Below are positions 48,970 through 57,692 of a stretch of 64,000 nt of DNA, piece by piece (positions within the stretch are counted from its first letter, which is position 1; each line of letters opens with the position of its first letter). A program made the translations under genes and the position numbers. The stretch is taken from contig NZ_CP036164.1 in the NCBI RefSeq assembly GCF_004295485.1, positions 2,294,001-2,358,000 on the forward strand, given 5' to 3'. Source of the stretch: Janibacter limosus. Lineage in GTDB: Bacteria; Actinomycetota; Actinomycetes; Actinomycetales; Dermatophilaceae. A model generated the notes under the pieces. It did no database searches and was not told the origin of the DNA. It saw only the letters and a program-made list of their open reading frames with translations.

Positions 48970-50436
48970 GTGACCAACGACCCCAGCACCCCAGCCGGTT
49001 CCCCCGGGGACGACGGCCTGCCCCCCGAGATCATGAAGATCTTCCGGGACCTCAACGGTGGCCGCGACCTGCCCCCGCAGCTCGTCGAGCAGCTCAAGGC
49101 CATGGGCATCGCCGACGCGGACCCTGCGCAGGTGGCCGCCATGACCTCCCAGATCCAGTCGATGTTCGCCCCCGGGGCCCAGCGGAAGGGGGTGGACGTC
49201 GCCTCCGCGACCGCCACCGCCCAGGAGCACGCCGAGTCCGAGGACCACGAGATGGGTTCTCGCGAGACGGTGCTCGCCGAGCAGGCGGTCCACGTCGCCT
49301 CGATGTGGCTGGACCAGGTCACCGACCTCGAGGCCCCCGCGCTCACCGGCGCCGCGCTCTCCCGGGCGGAGTGGATCGAGGAGACGATGCCCGTGTGGGC
49401 CTCGCTCGTCGACCCGGTCGCCGACGGGCTGTCCGCCGCGATCCGTGAGTCGATGACCGCCCGGCTCGGTGACGCCGACGCGCCCGACCTGCAGGCAATG
49501 GGCCTGCCCGCCGGGATGGACCTGTCGATGCTCAAGCAGCAGCTGTCTCCCTTCGTCGACACGATGGCCTCCACGCTCATCACCGGCCAGACCGCCGAGG
49601 CCGTCGGGACGCTGTCCTCCGACACGCTCACCGCGACCGAGGTCGGGGTGCCGCTCCTCACCTCGAGGGTGGCGCTGCTGCCCGGCAATGTCGCGGCCTT
49701 CGCCGACGGCCTGGACGTCTCGCTCGACGAGGTGTGGCTGCACCTCGCGGCCCGTGAGGCCGCCCGCATGCGCCTCTTCACGGCCGTCCCGTGGATCGGT
49801 CCGCAGATCCTCGCCGCCGTGCAGTCCTATGCACGCGGCATCGCGATCGACACCGACGCGATCGATGCCGCCGTCCGCGACATCGACCCGTCCGACCCCG
49901 AGGCCCTGCAGGAGGCACTGACCGGTGGCTTCCTCAACCCGAGCCCCACTGCGGCACAACGGCAGGCGCTCGTCCAGCTCGAGACCTGGCTGGCCCTCGT
50001 CGAGGGCTGGGTCGACCACGTCGCCGCCCGCGCCACCGCCCAGCACCTCCCCCACACGAGCGCCATGACCGAGATGATCCGGCGTCGTCGCGCCACGGGC
50101 GGCCCCGCGGAGAAGACCTTCGCCGGTCTCGTCGGCCTCGAGCTGCGCCCCCGCCGGCTGCGCGACGCCGCCAGCCTCTTCGCCGCGCTCGAGGAGCGGG
50201 TCGGCGCCTCCGGTCGCGACGGCGTGTGGGCCCACCCCGACGTCGCCCCCTCGGGCGCGGACCTGGACGACATCCTGGGTTTTGTCGAGCGCACCGCCAC
50301 GGGTGGCGGCTCCTCCGAGAGCGCCGACCTCGACGCCGCGCTGGAGTCGATCCTCCGCGAGGCCGACGAGGGCGGCAAGGGCGAAGGGGGCTCTGCCACA
50401 GGCGGATCCGACCCCGACGCTCCCCCGACCGCGTGA
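48970..50436 (+). CDS. DUF2342 (zincin_2-like) protein with degenerate zinc motif
   Basis: 488 residues from GTG 48970. It belongs to the family annotated as zinc-dependent metalloprotease or F420-associated protein: WIEETMPVWASLVDPVADGL, LTATEVGVPLLTSRVALLPG and LRPRRLRDAASLFAALEERV. Where zincins have HExxH this copy reads REAARMRLF (in WLHLAAREAARMRLF), so zinc hydrolase activity is doubtful. The last 70 residues are Gly/Ser/Glu rich. It overlaps the Nudix gene by 4 nt (GTGA). Confidence 0.85.
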   Translation: MTNDPSTPAGSPGDDGLPPEIMKIFRDLNGGRDLPPQLVEQLKAMGIADADPAQVAAMTSQIQSMFAPGAQRKGVDVASATATAQEHAESEDHEMGSRETVLAEQAVHVASMWLDQVTDLEAPALTGAALSRAEWIEETMPVWASLVDPVADGLSAAIRESMTARLGDADAPDLQAMGLPAGMDLSMLKQQLSPFVDTMASTLITGQTAEAVGTLSSDTLTATEVGVPLLTSRVALLPGNVAAFADGLDVSLDEVWLHLAAREAARMRLFTAVPWIGPQILAAVQSYARGIAIDTDAIDAAVRDIDPSDPEALQEALTGGFLNPSPTAAQRQALVQLETWLALVEGWVDHVAARATAQHLPHTSAMTEMIRRRRATGGPAEKTFAGLVGLELRPRRLRDAASLFAALEERVGASGRDGVWAHPDVAPSGADLDDILGFVERTATGGGSSESADLDAALESILREADEGGKGEGGSATGGSDPDAPPTA

Positions 50437-50978
50437 CCACGCACGCCCACCTCGACGAGGACCTGCGCGCACTGCTCGCCGGGTGGAGCGCCCCCACCGA
50501 CGCCCAGGAGCGGCTGCGGCAGGACTACCTCGCGCATCTCGAGGTCCATGAGGACGCGAGCGCCAAGGCCGGCCCGCCGGCCCACTTCACCGCCTCCTGC
50601 CTCGTCGTCGACGAGGCGGGTGAGCAGGTGCTGCTGACCCTGCACCGCAAGGTCGGGCGGTGGCTGCAGTTCGGCGGGCACATCGAGGCGAGCGACGCGT
50701 CGGTCGCCGGTGCCGCCCTGCGTGAGGCCGTCGAGGAGTCTGGGCTGCCCTCGGGGTCGCTGGCCCTGCGGCCCGGTCTGGCCCAGCTGGACCGGCACGC
50801 GCTCGGGTCGGGCTTCACCCGCTGCACCGAGCACCTCGACCTGCGCTGGATCGCGGTCGCGGCGGCAGGCAGCCAGCCGGTCGTCTCCGAGGAGTCGCTC
50901 GACGTCGCCTGGTGGCCCGTCGACGCCCTTCCGCGCGGCACGGAGGACTCGATCCGAGAGCTCGTCGCCCTGGCCTGA
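50433..50978 (+). CDS. Nudix hydrolase
   Basis: 181 residues from GTG 50433. The full Nudix box is present: GGHIEASDASVAGAALREAV then EESGL, fitting GX5EX7REUXEEXGU. Family members next to this metalloprotease-like gene hydrolyse nucleoside diphosphate derivatives; the exact substrate cannot be told. It ends directly before a family C hairpin, which may be the terminator. Confidence 0.9.
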   Translation: MTTHAHLDEDLRALLAGWSAPTDAQERLRQDYLAHLEVHEDASAKAGPPAHFTASCLVVDEAGEQVLLTLHRKVGRWLQFGGHIEASDASVAGAALREAVEESGLPSGSLALRPGLAQLDRHALGSGFTRCTEHLDLRWIAVAAAGSQPVVSEESLDVAWWPVDALPRGTEDSIRELVALA

Positions 50979-50981
50979 CCT

Positions 50982-51029
50982 GGGTGGAGGTGAACTCGCG
51001 GACGAATCGTCCGCGAGCTCGCGTCCACC
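50982..51029. repeat. Family C hairpin element, copy 2
   Basis: GGGTGGAGGTGAACTCGCGG, ACGAATCGT, then CCGCGAGCTCGCGTCCACC. CTCGCGGACGA pairs with TCGTCCGCGAG (a perfect 11-bp inner stem) and GTGGA with TCCAC. It starts 3 nt after the Nudix stop. Confidence 0.7.
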
Positions 51030-51113
51030 GCCGCGGGCACCCATCACCTGCCTGTGGATGACGCCGGGGGCTCGGGCGCGGACTGCGCCACAGTGGGTGG
51101 TCACTGATCCCGG

Positions 51114-52028
51114 ATGACCGAGCGAGCGATGATGCCCCCACCAACTCCCCGTCCACGCGAGGCGCGGCTGCGCCCCCTTCGCCGGCCGGACGGGAGCGTG
51201 CAGCTCGGCCTCGGGCCCCGCTCGCTGCGTCTCCTCGGGCTCACCGACGCCGAGGTGCGCTGGCTGGCGACCATGGACCCGGGCCGCGCGCTGACCCAGG
51301 CCATCACCACGGCAGCCCTCGAGGGGATCGAGCCCGCACGAGCGACCGACGTGCTCGACCGGCTCGTGACCGGCGGGCTGCTCTCCCCCGTCCCCACGGA
51401 GCGGCTGCCCGCCATCGCGGTGGTTGGCTCCGGAGCCCTCCCGGCCCTGCTGACCGATGTCCTGCGGCAGGGTGAGCAGGTGAGCGTCACCCGGGTGCGT
51501 ACCGGTGGCGAAGGGGGGCACCCCGATCTCGCGGTCGTGGTCAGCTCCGCGCCCGCCGACCCGGCCGCCGTGCACCCGTGGCTCACCGCGGGCACCCCGG
51601 TCCTGCCCCTGTGGTGCCAGCCGGAGCACGCGAGCATCGGCCCCGTCATCGCGCCCGGCGGGCGGCCGTGCCTGCACTGCCTGGACCTGACCCGCATCAC
51701 CATCGACCCCGACTGGCCGCACCTGCGGGCACAGCTCATCCGCCCCCGGATCACGGGCCCCGAGCCCACCGACGGGCTGCCGGCCGTCCGGCTGCTCGCA
51801 GCTGGCCTGACCACCGCCCTGGCCCTCGACCACGTGGCCGGCAGGCTCACGACACCCGAGTGGTCATTCGAGGTGGCCACGCCCGGCCCGACCCTCGAGC
51901 GGCACCGGTGGCCCGCCCATCCCCGGTGCCCCGAGTGCGGCGACGACACCGGTGACGCGCCGGCGACACCCGAGCCCGACGGGGGATCCAGCCTTCGCCC
52001 AGCGTGGGGAGACACAATGGCGGGGTGA
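51114..52028 (+). CDS. ThiF/TOMM-cyclodehydratase-like protein
   Basis: 304 residues. LPAIAVVGSGALPALLTDVLR resembles the Rossmann start of ThiF/E1-like proteins, and two CXXC pairs (CLHCLDLT and CPECGDDTG) form a probable zinc site. The N-terminal 90 residues resemble the peptide-clamp part of TOMM cyclodehydratases (LRLLGLTDAEVRWLATMDPG). No precursor peptide or YcaO partner is visible nearby. Position between the Nudix gene and the ABC1 kinase is conserved in actinobacteria (from memory). GTGA overlap with the kinase gene. Confidence 0.75.
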   Translation: MTERAMMPPPTPRPREARLRPLRRPDGSVQLGLGPRSLRLLGLTDAEVRWLATMDPGRALTQAITTAALEGIEPARATDVLDRLVTGGLLSPVPTERLPAIAVVGSGALPALLTDVLRQGEQVSVTRVRTGGEGGHPDLAVVVSSAPADPAAVHPWLTAGTPVLPLWCQPEHASIGPVIAPGGRPCLHCLDLTRITIDPDWPHLRAQLIRPRITGPEPTDGLPAVRLLAAGLTTALALDHVAGRLTTPEWSFEVATPGPTLERHRWPAHPRCPECGDDTGDAPATPEPDGGSSLRPAWGDTMAG

Positions 52029-53335
52029 GCCAGATCCCCCGAGGAGCCGCCGGCCGTGCCGCGCGGCTCGCATCCTTGCCGCTCGGCCATGCCGGGCGCA
52101 GCGCCCGCGGCATGGGCCGCCGCCTGACCGGCACCCCGGCCGCCGTCGTCAACGAGGAGATCCAGCGCCGCACCGCGGAGCAGCTCTTCGCGGTCCTCGG
52201 CTCCCTCAAGGGGGGCGCGATGAAGGTCGGGCAGGCCTTGTCCGTGCTCGAGGCCGCGATGCCCGAGGACTTCGTCGAGCCCTACCGGGAGATGCTCGTC
52301 CGACTGCAGGACGCCGCCCCACCGATGCCCATCGCCGAGGTCCACCAGGTCCTCGTGCGCGACCTCGGGCCGCAGTGGCGCGAGACGCTGACCATCGAGG
52401 ACACGCCCGTGGCGGCCGCCTCGATCGGGCAGGTGCACCGCGGTGTGGCCGCCGACGGCCGTGCGGTGGCGGTCAAGGTGCAGTACCCGGGCGCCGACAA
52501 GGCGCTGCGGTCGGACCTGCAGCAGATCGCCCGACTGGCCCGGCTGGCGACGACCTGGATGCCGGCGATCGACATCAAGCCGGTGACCGACGAGCTGCTC
52601 GCCGCGGCCGACGAGGAGCTCGACTACGCGCTCGAGGCCGGCAACCAGCGGGCCTTCGCCGAGGCCTTCCGCGACGACCCGGACGTCGCCGTCCCCGATG
52701 TCGTGCTCCAGACCCGTCACGTGCTCGTCGGCGAGTGGCTCGAGGGCGCCCCGCTCAGCCAGGTCATCCGCCAGGGCGACCAGGACGTGCGCAACCGGGT
52801 CGGGCAGCTCTACCTCGAGTTCCTCCTCGACGGCCCTCGCCGGGCGGGACTGCTCCACGCCGACCCGCACCCCGGCAACTTCCGCCTGACCCCGGACGGG
52901 CGACTCGGCGTCATCGACTACGGCGCGGTGGCGCGACTGCCCGGCGGGATCCCGCCGGTGATCGGCGCCCTCGTGCGCCAAGCCCTCGACGGCGACGCCG
53001 GGGCCGTGATCGACGGCCTGCGCGCCGAGGGCTTCATCCTCCCGGGCATCGAGGTCGACCCCGACGAGGTGCTCTCCTACGTGCTGCCCTTCATCGAGCC
53101 GCTGCGCGAGCCGGAGCACGCCTTCACCCGCGAGTGGCTGCGTGGTGCGGCACGCGGGGCCATCGACGTGCGCGCGCCCGAGTTCGCGACCGGTCTGCGG
53201 ATGAACATGCCGCGCGAGTACGCGATGATCCACCGGGTCTTCGTCGGCGCGACCGGTGTGCTCAGCCAGCTCGGCGCGACGATCCCGGCCCGCGGGTCGA
53301 TGGAGCGGTTGCTGCCCGGCTTCGCCGACGAGTGA
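52025..53335 (+). CDS. ABC1/UbiB-family atypical kinase
   Basis: 436 residues from GTG 52025 (overlaps the preceding stop). Family motifs: GGAMKVGQALSV (KxGQ), AAASIGQVHRG (alanine-rich loop), VAVKVQYPG (Lys), HADPHPGNFRL (catalytic loop) and VIDYGAVARL (metal Asp). UbiB-type proteins are ATPases/kinases that aid isoprenoid quinone metabolism. No membrane helix is obvious. A hairpin terminator follows. Confidence 0.92.
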   Translation: MSQIPRGAAGRAARLASLPLGHAGRSARGMGRRLTGTPAAVVNEEIQRRTAEQLFAVLGSLKGGAMKVGQALSVLEAAMPEDFVEPYREMLVRLQDAAPPMPIAEVHQVLVRDLGPQWRETLTIEDTPVAAASIGQVHRGVAADGRAVAVKVQYPGADKALRSDLQQIARLARLATTWMPAIDIKPVTDELLAAADEELDYALEAGNQRAFAEAFRDDPDVAVPDVVLQTRHVLVGEWLEGAPLSQVIRQGDQDVRNRVGQLYLEFLLDGPRRAGLLHADPHPGNFRLTPDGRLGVIDYGAVARLPGGIPPVIGALVRQALDGDAGAVIDGLRAEGFILPGIEVDPDEVLSYVLPFIEPLREPEHAFTREWLRGAARGAIDVRAPEFATGLRMNMPREYAMIHRVFVGATGVLSQLGATIPARGSMERLLPGFADE

Positions 53336-53341
53336 GACCGG

Positions 53342-53367
53342 CCTGCATTGCCCTCTGGCAATGCAGG
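53342..53367. terminator. Bidirectional hairpin terminator
   Basis: CCTGCATTGCC, loop CTCT, GGCAATGCAGG: perfect 11-bp arms between the convergent ABC1 kinase and HhH-GPD genes. Confidence 0.8.
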
Positions 53368-53398
53368 TCCATGGGGTCGGCCGTGCGGTCGGTCGTGG

Positions 53399-53980
53399 TC
53401 AGGCCTTGGCCTTCGCGGCCTTGGCCTGCGCCTTGGCGGCCTTCTTGAAGTCGCGGACCTCGTGCAGAGAGGTCTCGTCGGTGACGTCGGCGACCGAGCG
53501 TCGCGCGCCCTCCTCGGCGTAGGGGCCGATCGCCTCGCGCCAGCCCTCCGGCCGGACGTCGAGCTGCTTGCCCAGGAGCGCGGCGAAGATGCGCGCCTTC
53601 TGGTCGCCGAAGCCGGGCAGGGCCTTCAGCCGCTTGACGACCTCGGCGGTCCCGACGCCGGTCCAGATCGCCGTCACGTCACCGTCGTACTCGTCCCGGA
53701 CCACGGCCGCGACGGCCTGGATGCGGCCGGCCATCGAGCGTCCGTACCGGTGCACGGCCGGTGGGGTGGAGCACAGGTCGGCGAAAGCCTCGGGCTCTGC
53801 GTCGGCGATCTTCGCCGGGTCGAGGCTGCCGAAGCGCTCCTTGACCTTCGCCGGGCCCGCGAAGGCCCGCTCCATCGGGAACTGCTGGTCCAGCAGCATG
53901 CCGACGAGCAGGGCGAAGGGGTCGGTCGAGAGCAGCTCGTCGGCGGTCTCGTCCTGGGCGATGCGAAGGGAGGTGGCCAT
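53399..53980 (-). CDS. HhH-GPD-family DNA base-excision repair protein
   Basis: 193 residues from ATG 53980. LLVGMLLDQQFPMERAFAGP resembles the start of the HhH-GPD glycosylase fold, and LKALPGFGDQKARIFAALLG is the helix-hairpin-helix; the catalytic region corresponds to the sequence after it (KQLDVRPEGWREAIGPYAEE), with Asp in the usual place. The C-terminal tail is a lysine/alanine repeat (KKAAKAQAKAAKAKA) likely to bind DNA. Damage specificity unknown. Confidence 0.87.
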   Translation of the reverse strand: MATSLRIAQDETADELLSTDPFALLVGMLLDQQFPMERAFAGPAKVKERFGSLDPAKIADAEPEAFADLCSTPPAVHRYGRSMAGRIQAVAAVVRDEYDGDVTAIWTGVGTAEVVKRLKALPGFGDQKARIFAALLGKQLDVRPEGWREAIGPYAEEGARRSVADVTDETSLHEVRDFKKAAKAQAKAAKAKA

Positions 53981-54077
53981 GTCGCCAAGCCTGCCACGTC
54001 CCCCTTCGGCCAGACAGTGACCCGCTGACCGCGCCGCACCGCATGCCCCGGATGGATGCGGCATGCGGCGCAGCGGT

Positions 54078-54383
54078 TCAGGCACTTCTCAGCTGGGCGC
54101 CGGTCCGGCGCTGGCGTACCCAACAGCCCAGACGGACCAGGACCAGACCGGCCAGGAACACGGTGAGGGTGACGACGCCGTACCCGATCGGGAAGGCCTC
54201 GTTGACCGGGTCGCCACCCGGGGCCACCTCACCCAGGTCCGCGATGAACATCGGCAACAGGTAGACGGCCTGAAACGTGAACGCCCACAGGTAAGCCACG
54301 GCATAGGTCACGTTGGCAGCGAAGTAGGAGGACATGAGGTAGCCGAGCGGAAAGGCCATCAGGATCGTCACGACCGCGATCAT
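54078..54383 (-). CDS. Small membrane protein of unknown function
   Basis: 101 residues with three hydrophobic segments (MIAVVTILMAFPLGYLMSSY, VAYLWAFTFQAVYLLPMFIA, VVTLTVFLAGLVLVRLG) and a basic C-terminus. No motif is recognised. It overlaps the next small membrane gene by 4 nt. It lies upstream of and divergent to a two-component system, so the pair could be its target (inference). Confidence 0.7.
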   Translation of the reverse strand: MIAVVTILMAFPLGYLMSSYFAANVTYAVAYLWAFTFQAVYLLPMFIADLGEVAPGGDPVNEAFPIGYGVVTLTVFLAGLVLVRLGCWVRQRRTGAQLRSA

Positions 54384-54769
54384 CGGACCGTCACCCTCTC
54401 AGGCAAGGCTGCAGGGCGGGGCGAAGGAGACATCATCAGGACCACGCTGACGATGGTCGCCAGCGTGACACCCGCCACCATCACCTTCACCCACGGAGGC
54501 ACGTCGACGAACAGTGCCGGCAGTGCGGTGATCGCGATGATGATCGACGAGCCAGCGACGACCCTGATGGCGCCGCGACTGCCGCTGCGCCAAGCGATGA
54601 TGGCCGCCACGAGCACCACGAGCCCAAGGAGCGAGTCGACGGCGAGCACCACGAGCGGTGGGCCCGTCTCGCCGTCGGGCGAAGGCGACAGCACGCTGGG
54701 GATGCTGCCCGCGCCAAGGAGGCCAGCGATCACGACGCCCATCTTCTGATGGGTGGAGAGAGCATTCAT
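54380..54769 (-). CDS. Small membrane protein of unknown function
   Basis: 129 residues with four hydrophobic segments (MGVVIAGLLGAGSIPSV, VDSLLGLVVLVAAIIAW, IRVVAGSSIIIAITALPALF, VKVMVAGVTLATIVSVVLMM). GGAG precedes ATG 54769. First gene of a two-gene unit divergent from the response regulator. Confidence 0.72.
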   Translation of the reverse strand: MNALSTHQKMGVVIAGLLGAGSIPSVLSPSPDGETGPPLVVLAVDSLLGLVVLVAAIIAWRSGSRGAIRVVAGSSIIIAITALPALFVDVPPWVKVMVAGVTLATIVSVVLMMSPSPRPAALPERVTVR

Positions 54770-54886
54770 TGGAGGCTCCTGCCCGGTGGCGGTCCGGTTG
54801 ACCGCGATGGATCCACCGTGCCGCGTCCCATCCTCCCGCGGACAGGGCGGTCGTTCCCGTCGCTGCCCCGGACTTCCTGGCCAGTC

Positions 54887-54900
54887 GGGAAGTTCTTCCC
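54887..54900. promoter_or_regulatory. Inverted repeat GGGAA-N4-TTCCC
   Basis: GGGAAGTTCTTCCC lies 34 nt before the response regulator start and in the shared region with the two small membrane protein genes. It is a candidate site for the NarL-type regulator. Confidence 0.45.
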
Positions 54901-54934
54901 GTGCCGACCGGCCACCAAGGCGCCATGATGAACC

Positions 54935-55582
54935 ATGACGCTACGGATCGTCCTCGCCGATGACCACCCGGTCGTCCGTGGCGGGCTCGCGGCCCTGATC
55001 GGCACGCTGCCCGGCCTCGAGCTCGTCGGTGAGGCCGCTGATGGCCAGGCGGCCGTGCGACAGGTGCAGCTGCTCAAGCCCGACGTGGTGCTGATGGACG
55101 TGCGGATGCCGCTGGTCGATGGAGTGGAGGCGACCCGCCGAATCCAGCGAGCGGTACCGGAGACTGCGGTGCTGATCCTCACGATGTACGACGACGACGC
55201 GACCGTCTTCACGGCGATGCGGGCCGGTGCGCGGGGCTACCTGCTCAAGGGTGCCGAGCAGGACGAGATCCTGGCAGCGATCTACGCGGTCGCGGCCGGA
55301 CAGACCATCTTCGGTCCGGCGATCGCGGCTCGGGTGCTGGGCTTCTTCGAGGCGGCGGCCACCCCGGCGCAAGGCGCGTTTCCCGAGCTGACCGACCGCG
55401 AACGGCAGATCCTTGACCTCCTCGCCGGCGGGCGCCGCACGCAGGCGATCGCCGAGGAGCTCTTCCTCTCGTCCAAGACCATCAGCAACCACCTGACCAC
55501 GATCTTCGCCAAGCTCCAGGTCGCTGACCGCACGGCAGCGATCATCCTCGCCCGCGAGGGCGGGCTCGGTCGGACCACATGA
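54935..55582 (+). CDS. NarL/LuxR-family response regulator
   Basis: 215 residues. Receiver: LADDHPVV (acidic pocket), VVLMDVRMPLVDG (phospho-Asp 54 or so), LILTMYDDD (Thr) and GARGYLLKGA (Lys). The C-terminal LuxR HTH is LTDRERQILDLLAGGRRTQA, IAEELFLSSKTISNHLTTIF. It overlaps the histidine kinase gene by 4 nt, a cognate pair. The stimulus is unknown. Confidence 0.95.
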   Translation: MTLRIVLADDHPVVRGGLAALIGTLPGLELVGEAADGQAAVRQVQLLKPDVVLMDVRMPLVDGVEATRRIQRAVPETAVLILTMYDDDATVFTAMRAGARGYLLKGAEQDEILAAIYAVAAGQTIFGPAIAARVLGFFEAAATPAQGAFPELTDRERQILDLLAGGRRTQAIAEELFLSSKTISNHLTTIFAKLQVADRTAAIILAREGGLGRTT

Positions 55583-57360
55583 TCACCGGTCCGGTGACGA
55601 TGGCCATGGTGATGCTGGCCGTCTCGCTCATCGGCAGCGGCACGGCCATGTTGCGGTTGGGCCGGGCGAGGGTCGCCGGGGGTGTCCTGGTCCTCACCGG
55701 CGCCGGGCTCCTGGTCGCGTGCGTGCTGGAATCAACGGGGCTTGCCGAGGGAGCACGGATTGCCCTCTTCGCCACGGCGTTGTTGCTTGCCCCGCTGGCC
55801 GTGGTGGCCTACCCACGGTTCGATGTGCGTTCCCCGGTCGAGTTCGTGGTGCTGATCGTCGTCATTGCGGCTGGCGCGATGGGCGCCCTCGTCGCGGTGC
55901 GCACATCGGTCCAGCAAGCCATGGTGCTGATCATCCTGTTGGCGCTGATCGGGCTGGTCTGGTGGCGGCTCGAACACGCCGTGGGACCTGACCGGTGGGC
56001 CTTGAGCTGGTGCGCTCTGGGTGCCGGGTCGGGTGTCTTGGGCGCCGGTGTCGCCTCCTTCGCCGCCCCCAACGTCTCGGGCGCGGTCCTCGCTGTCGTC
56101 TTGCTCTGCCTGGTGGGACCTGCAATGTATGTGGGTGCCGTGCACCCAGATCTTGTCGACGTGCGGGGCGTCGCCGTCCACGTCGTCGTGGCCGTGACCG
56201 CATCCGTCGGATATGTCGCGGCGTTCGTCGGTCTGGCGGCTTTCCTCGAATTGCTGGCAGGCGGCCAGCCCTCGGTCGGCGTCCTCGGGATCATCGGTGC
56301 CGGGCTGGCGGCGACCTTCCAGCCGGCACGCCAGTTGCTGCGCGGCGTGATCGACGAGCTGCTCTTCGGCTCCCGGCCCGACCCACTGGGCGTTGCCGGC
56401 GAAGTGGCCGACCAGGTCGGCGACGACCCGCTGAGGGCCTTGCACGTCATCCGTCACGCGATGGTGCTTCCCTACGTGGCTGTGCGGATGAACGGCGCGG
56501 TGGTTGCCGAGTCGGGTACCGAGGTCATGCACACGAGAGTTCTCGCGCTGGGCACCGCCCACGCGGCGCAGGCCGGCAGCACGCACAGCGAACTCGTCGT
56601 CGGCCTTCGGCCCGGCGACCTGGGCATGAGCCCTGCCGACGAACAGGTCCTGCACCTGGTCGTCCCCTTGCTGGCCCAGACCCTGCGGGCGCGCGGACTG
56701 GCGGCGGATCTGCAGTCCTCACGTGAGCAGACGATCACCGGCATCGAGGAGGAGCGCCGACGATTGCGTCGCGATCTGCACGACGGGATGGGCCCCCGGT
56801 TGTCCGGCATCGCCTTCATCGCTGACGCGGCGCTCAACTCGGTTCGCACGGATCCAACGGCCGCCGAGGGACATCTGCGCTTCCTGCGGACCGAGACGGT
56901 GGGCGTCATCGAGGACATCCGCGACCTGGTCTATGCGATGCGGCCACCGGCCCTCGACGAGCTTGGCCTGGTTCCTGCCATCCGGCAGCACGCGAGCACT
57001 CTTCGCTCACCTGACGGTGCTGGCATCGAGGTGTCCGTATGGGCCGATGCCTGCGCCCCGCTGACCGCTGCTGCCGAGGTGGCGGCCTACCGGATCGTGG
57101 TCGAGGCTCTCGCGAACGTTGCCCGACACAGCGGTGCCAGCGCCGCCTCGGTCCGCCTGACCTGGGCGGTCGAAGGTGTGGTCATCGAGGTCCGTGACAA
57201 CGGTGGTCCAGGCAGCACCTGGACCTCCGGCATCGGACTGGCATCGATGCGAGAGCGTGCCGCCGAGCTCGGTGGCACACTGCTCGCTCGACCGGATTCC
57301 TCCGGTGGCGTGGTCATCGCCACGTTGCCACGAGGACCATCGGTCATGATCGACCCCTGA
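55579..57360 (+). CDS. Membrane sensor histidine kinase (HisKA_3 type)
   Basis: 593 residues. About eight or nine membrane segments fill the first 260 residues, then a GAF-like region, then the HisKA_3 phosphoacceptor EEERRRLRRDLHDGMGPRLS (His) and an ATPase domain (AYRIVVEALANVARHSGA N box, VIEVRDNGGPG, SGIGLASMRERAAELGG). The multi-helix sensor without an extracellular domain suggests detection of membrane or redox change. A hairpin terminator lies 96 nt downstream. Confidence 0.94.
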   Translation: MITGPVTMAMVMLAVSLIGSGTAMLRLGRARVAGGVLVLTGAGLLVACVLESTGLAEGARIALFATALLLAPLAVVAYPRFDVRSPVEFVVLIVVIAAGAMGALVAVRTSVQQAMVLIILLALIGLVWWRLEHAVGPDRWALSWCALGAGSGVLGAGVASFAAPNVSGAVLAVVLLCLVGPAMYVGAVHPDLVDVRGVAVHVVVAVTASVGYVAAFVGLAAFLELLAGGQPSVGVLGIIGAGLAATFQPARQLLRGVIDELLFGSRPDPLGVAGEVADQVGDDPLRALHVIRHAMVLPYVAVRMNGAVVAESGTEVMHTRVLALGTAHAAQAGSTHSELVVGLRPGDLGMSPADEQVLHLVVPLLAQTLRARGLAADLQSSREQTITGIEEERRRLRRDLHDGMGPRLSGIAFIADAALNSVRTDPTAAEGHLRFLRTETVGVIEDIRDLVYAMRPPALDELGLVPAIRQHASTLRSPDGAGIEVSVWADACAPLTAAAEVAAYRIVVEALANVARHSGASAASVRLTWAVEGVVIEVRDNGGPGSTWTSGIGLASMRERAAELGGTLLARPDSSGGVVIATLPRGPSVMIDP

Positions 57361-57455
57361 ACCAGGTTCGCGGCACGGCGGCGCCAGTCGCGTTCTTGCG
57401 TATGGGTCGGTCGGTGACCTCGACGCTGACCGGATCGATCTGACCGTCGACGCCA

Positions 57456-57489
57456 AGAGGCCCCACCCGGGGCATCGGGTGGGGCCTCT
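57456..57489. terminator. Hairpin terminator after the histidine kinase
   Basis: AGAGGCCCCACCC, loop GGGGCATC, GGGTGGGGCCTCT: perfect 13-bp arms, between the convergent kinase and whiB7-side genes. Confidence 0.85.
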
Positions 57490-57537
57490 GGTCGAGACCG
57501 TCTGGCCGGGCGTCACGCGCCGGCCGTCGGATGGTGC

Positions 57538-57666
57538 TCACCGGAAGCTCAGGTGAGCGGGGCGGGGGTCGACGCGTCGGGCGTCGGCCAGACGGCGGTC
57601 GACGTCGGGGACGTAGGCCAGCGGCCGGTCCACGGGACGCGGACGGAGCAGCGTGAAGAACTTCAT
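57538..57666 (-). CDS. Small basic protein of unknown function downstream of whiB7
   Basis: 42 residues: MKFFTLLRPRPVDRPLAYVP, then a region rich in Asp-Arg (DVDRRLADARRVDPRPAHLS, FR). GAGGAGAT precedes ATG 57666, 26 nt after whiB7, so it would be the second gene of the operon. No family is recognised. Codon use and the good ribosome site support translation. Confidence 0.55.
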   Translation of the reverse strand: MKFFTLLRPRPVDRPLAYVPDVDRRLADARRVDPRPAHLSFR

Positions 57667-57692
57667 CGTGGTCATCTCCTCTCTCGGGTCGC

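Noticed and set aside
51114..52028. Thiazole/oxazole-modified peptide (TOMM) cluster
   Set aside because: No YcaO protein, dehydrogenase or Cys/Ser-rich precursor peptide is nearby, only the ThiF-like protein.
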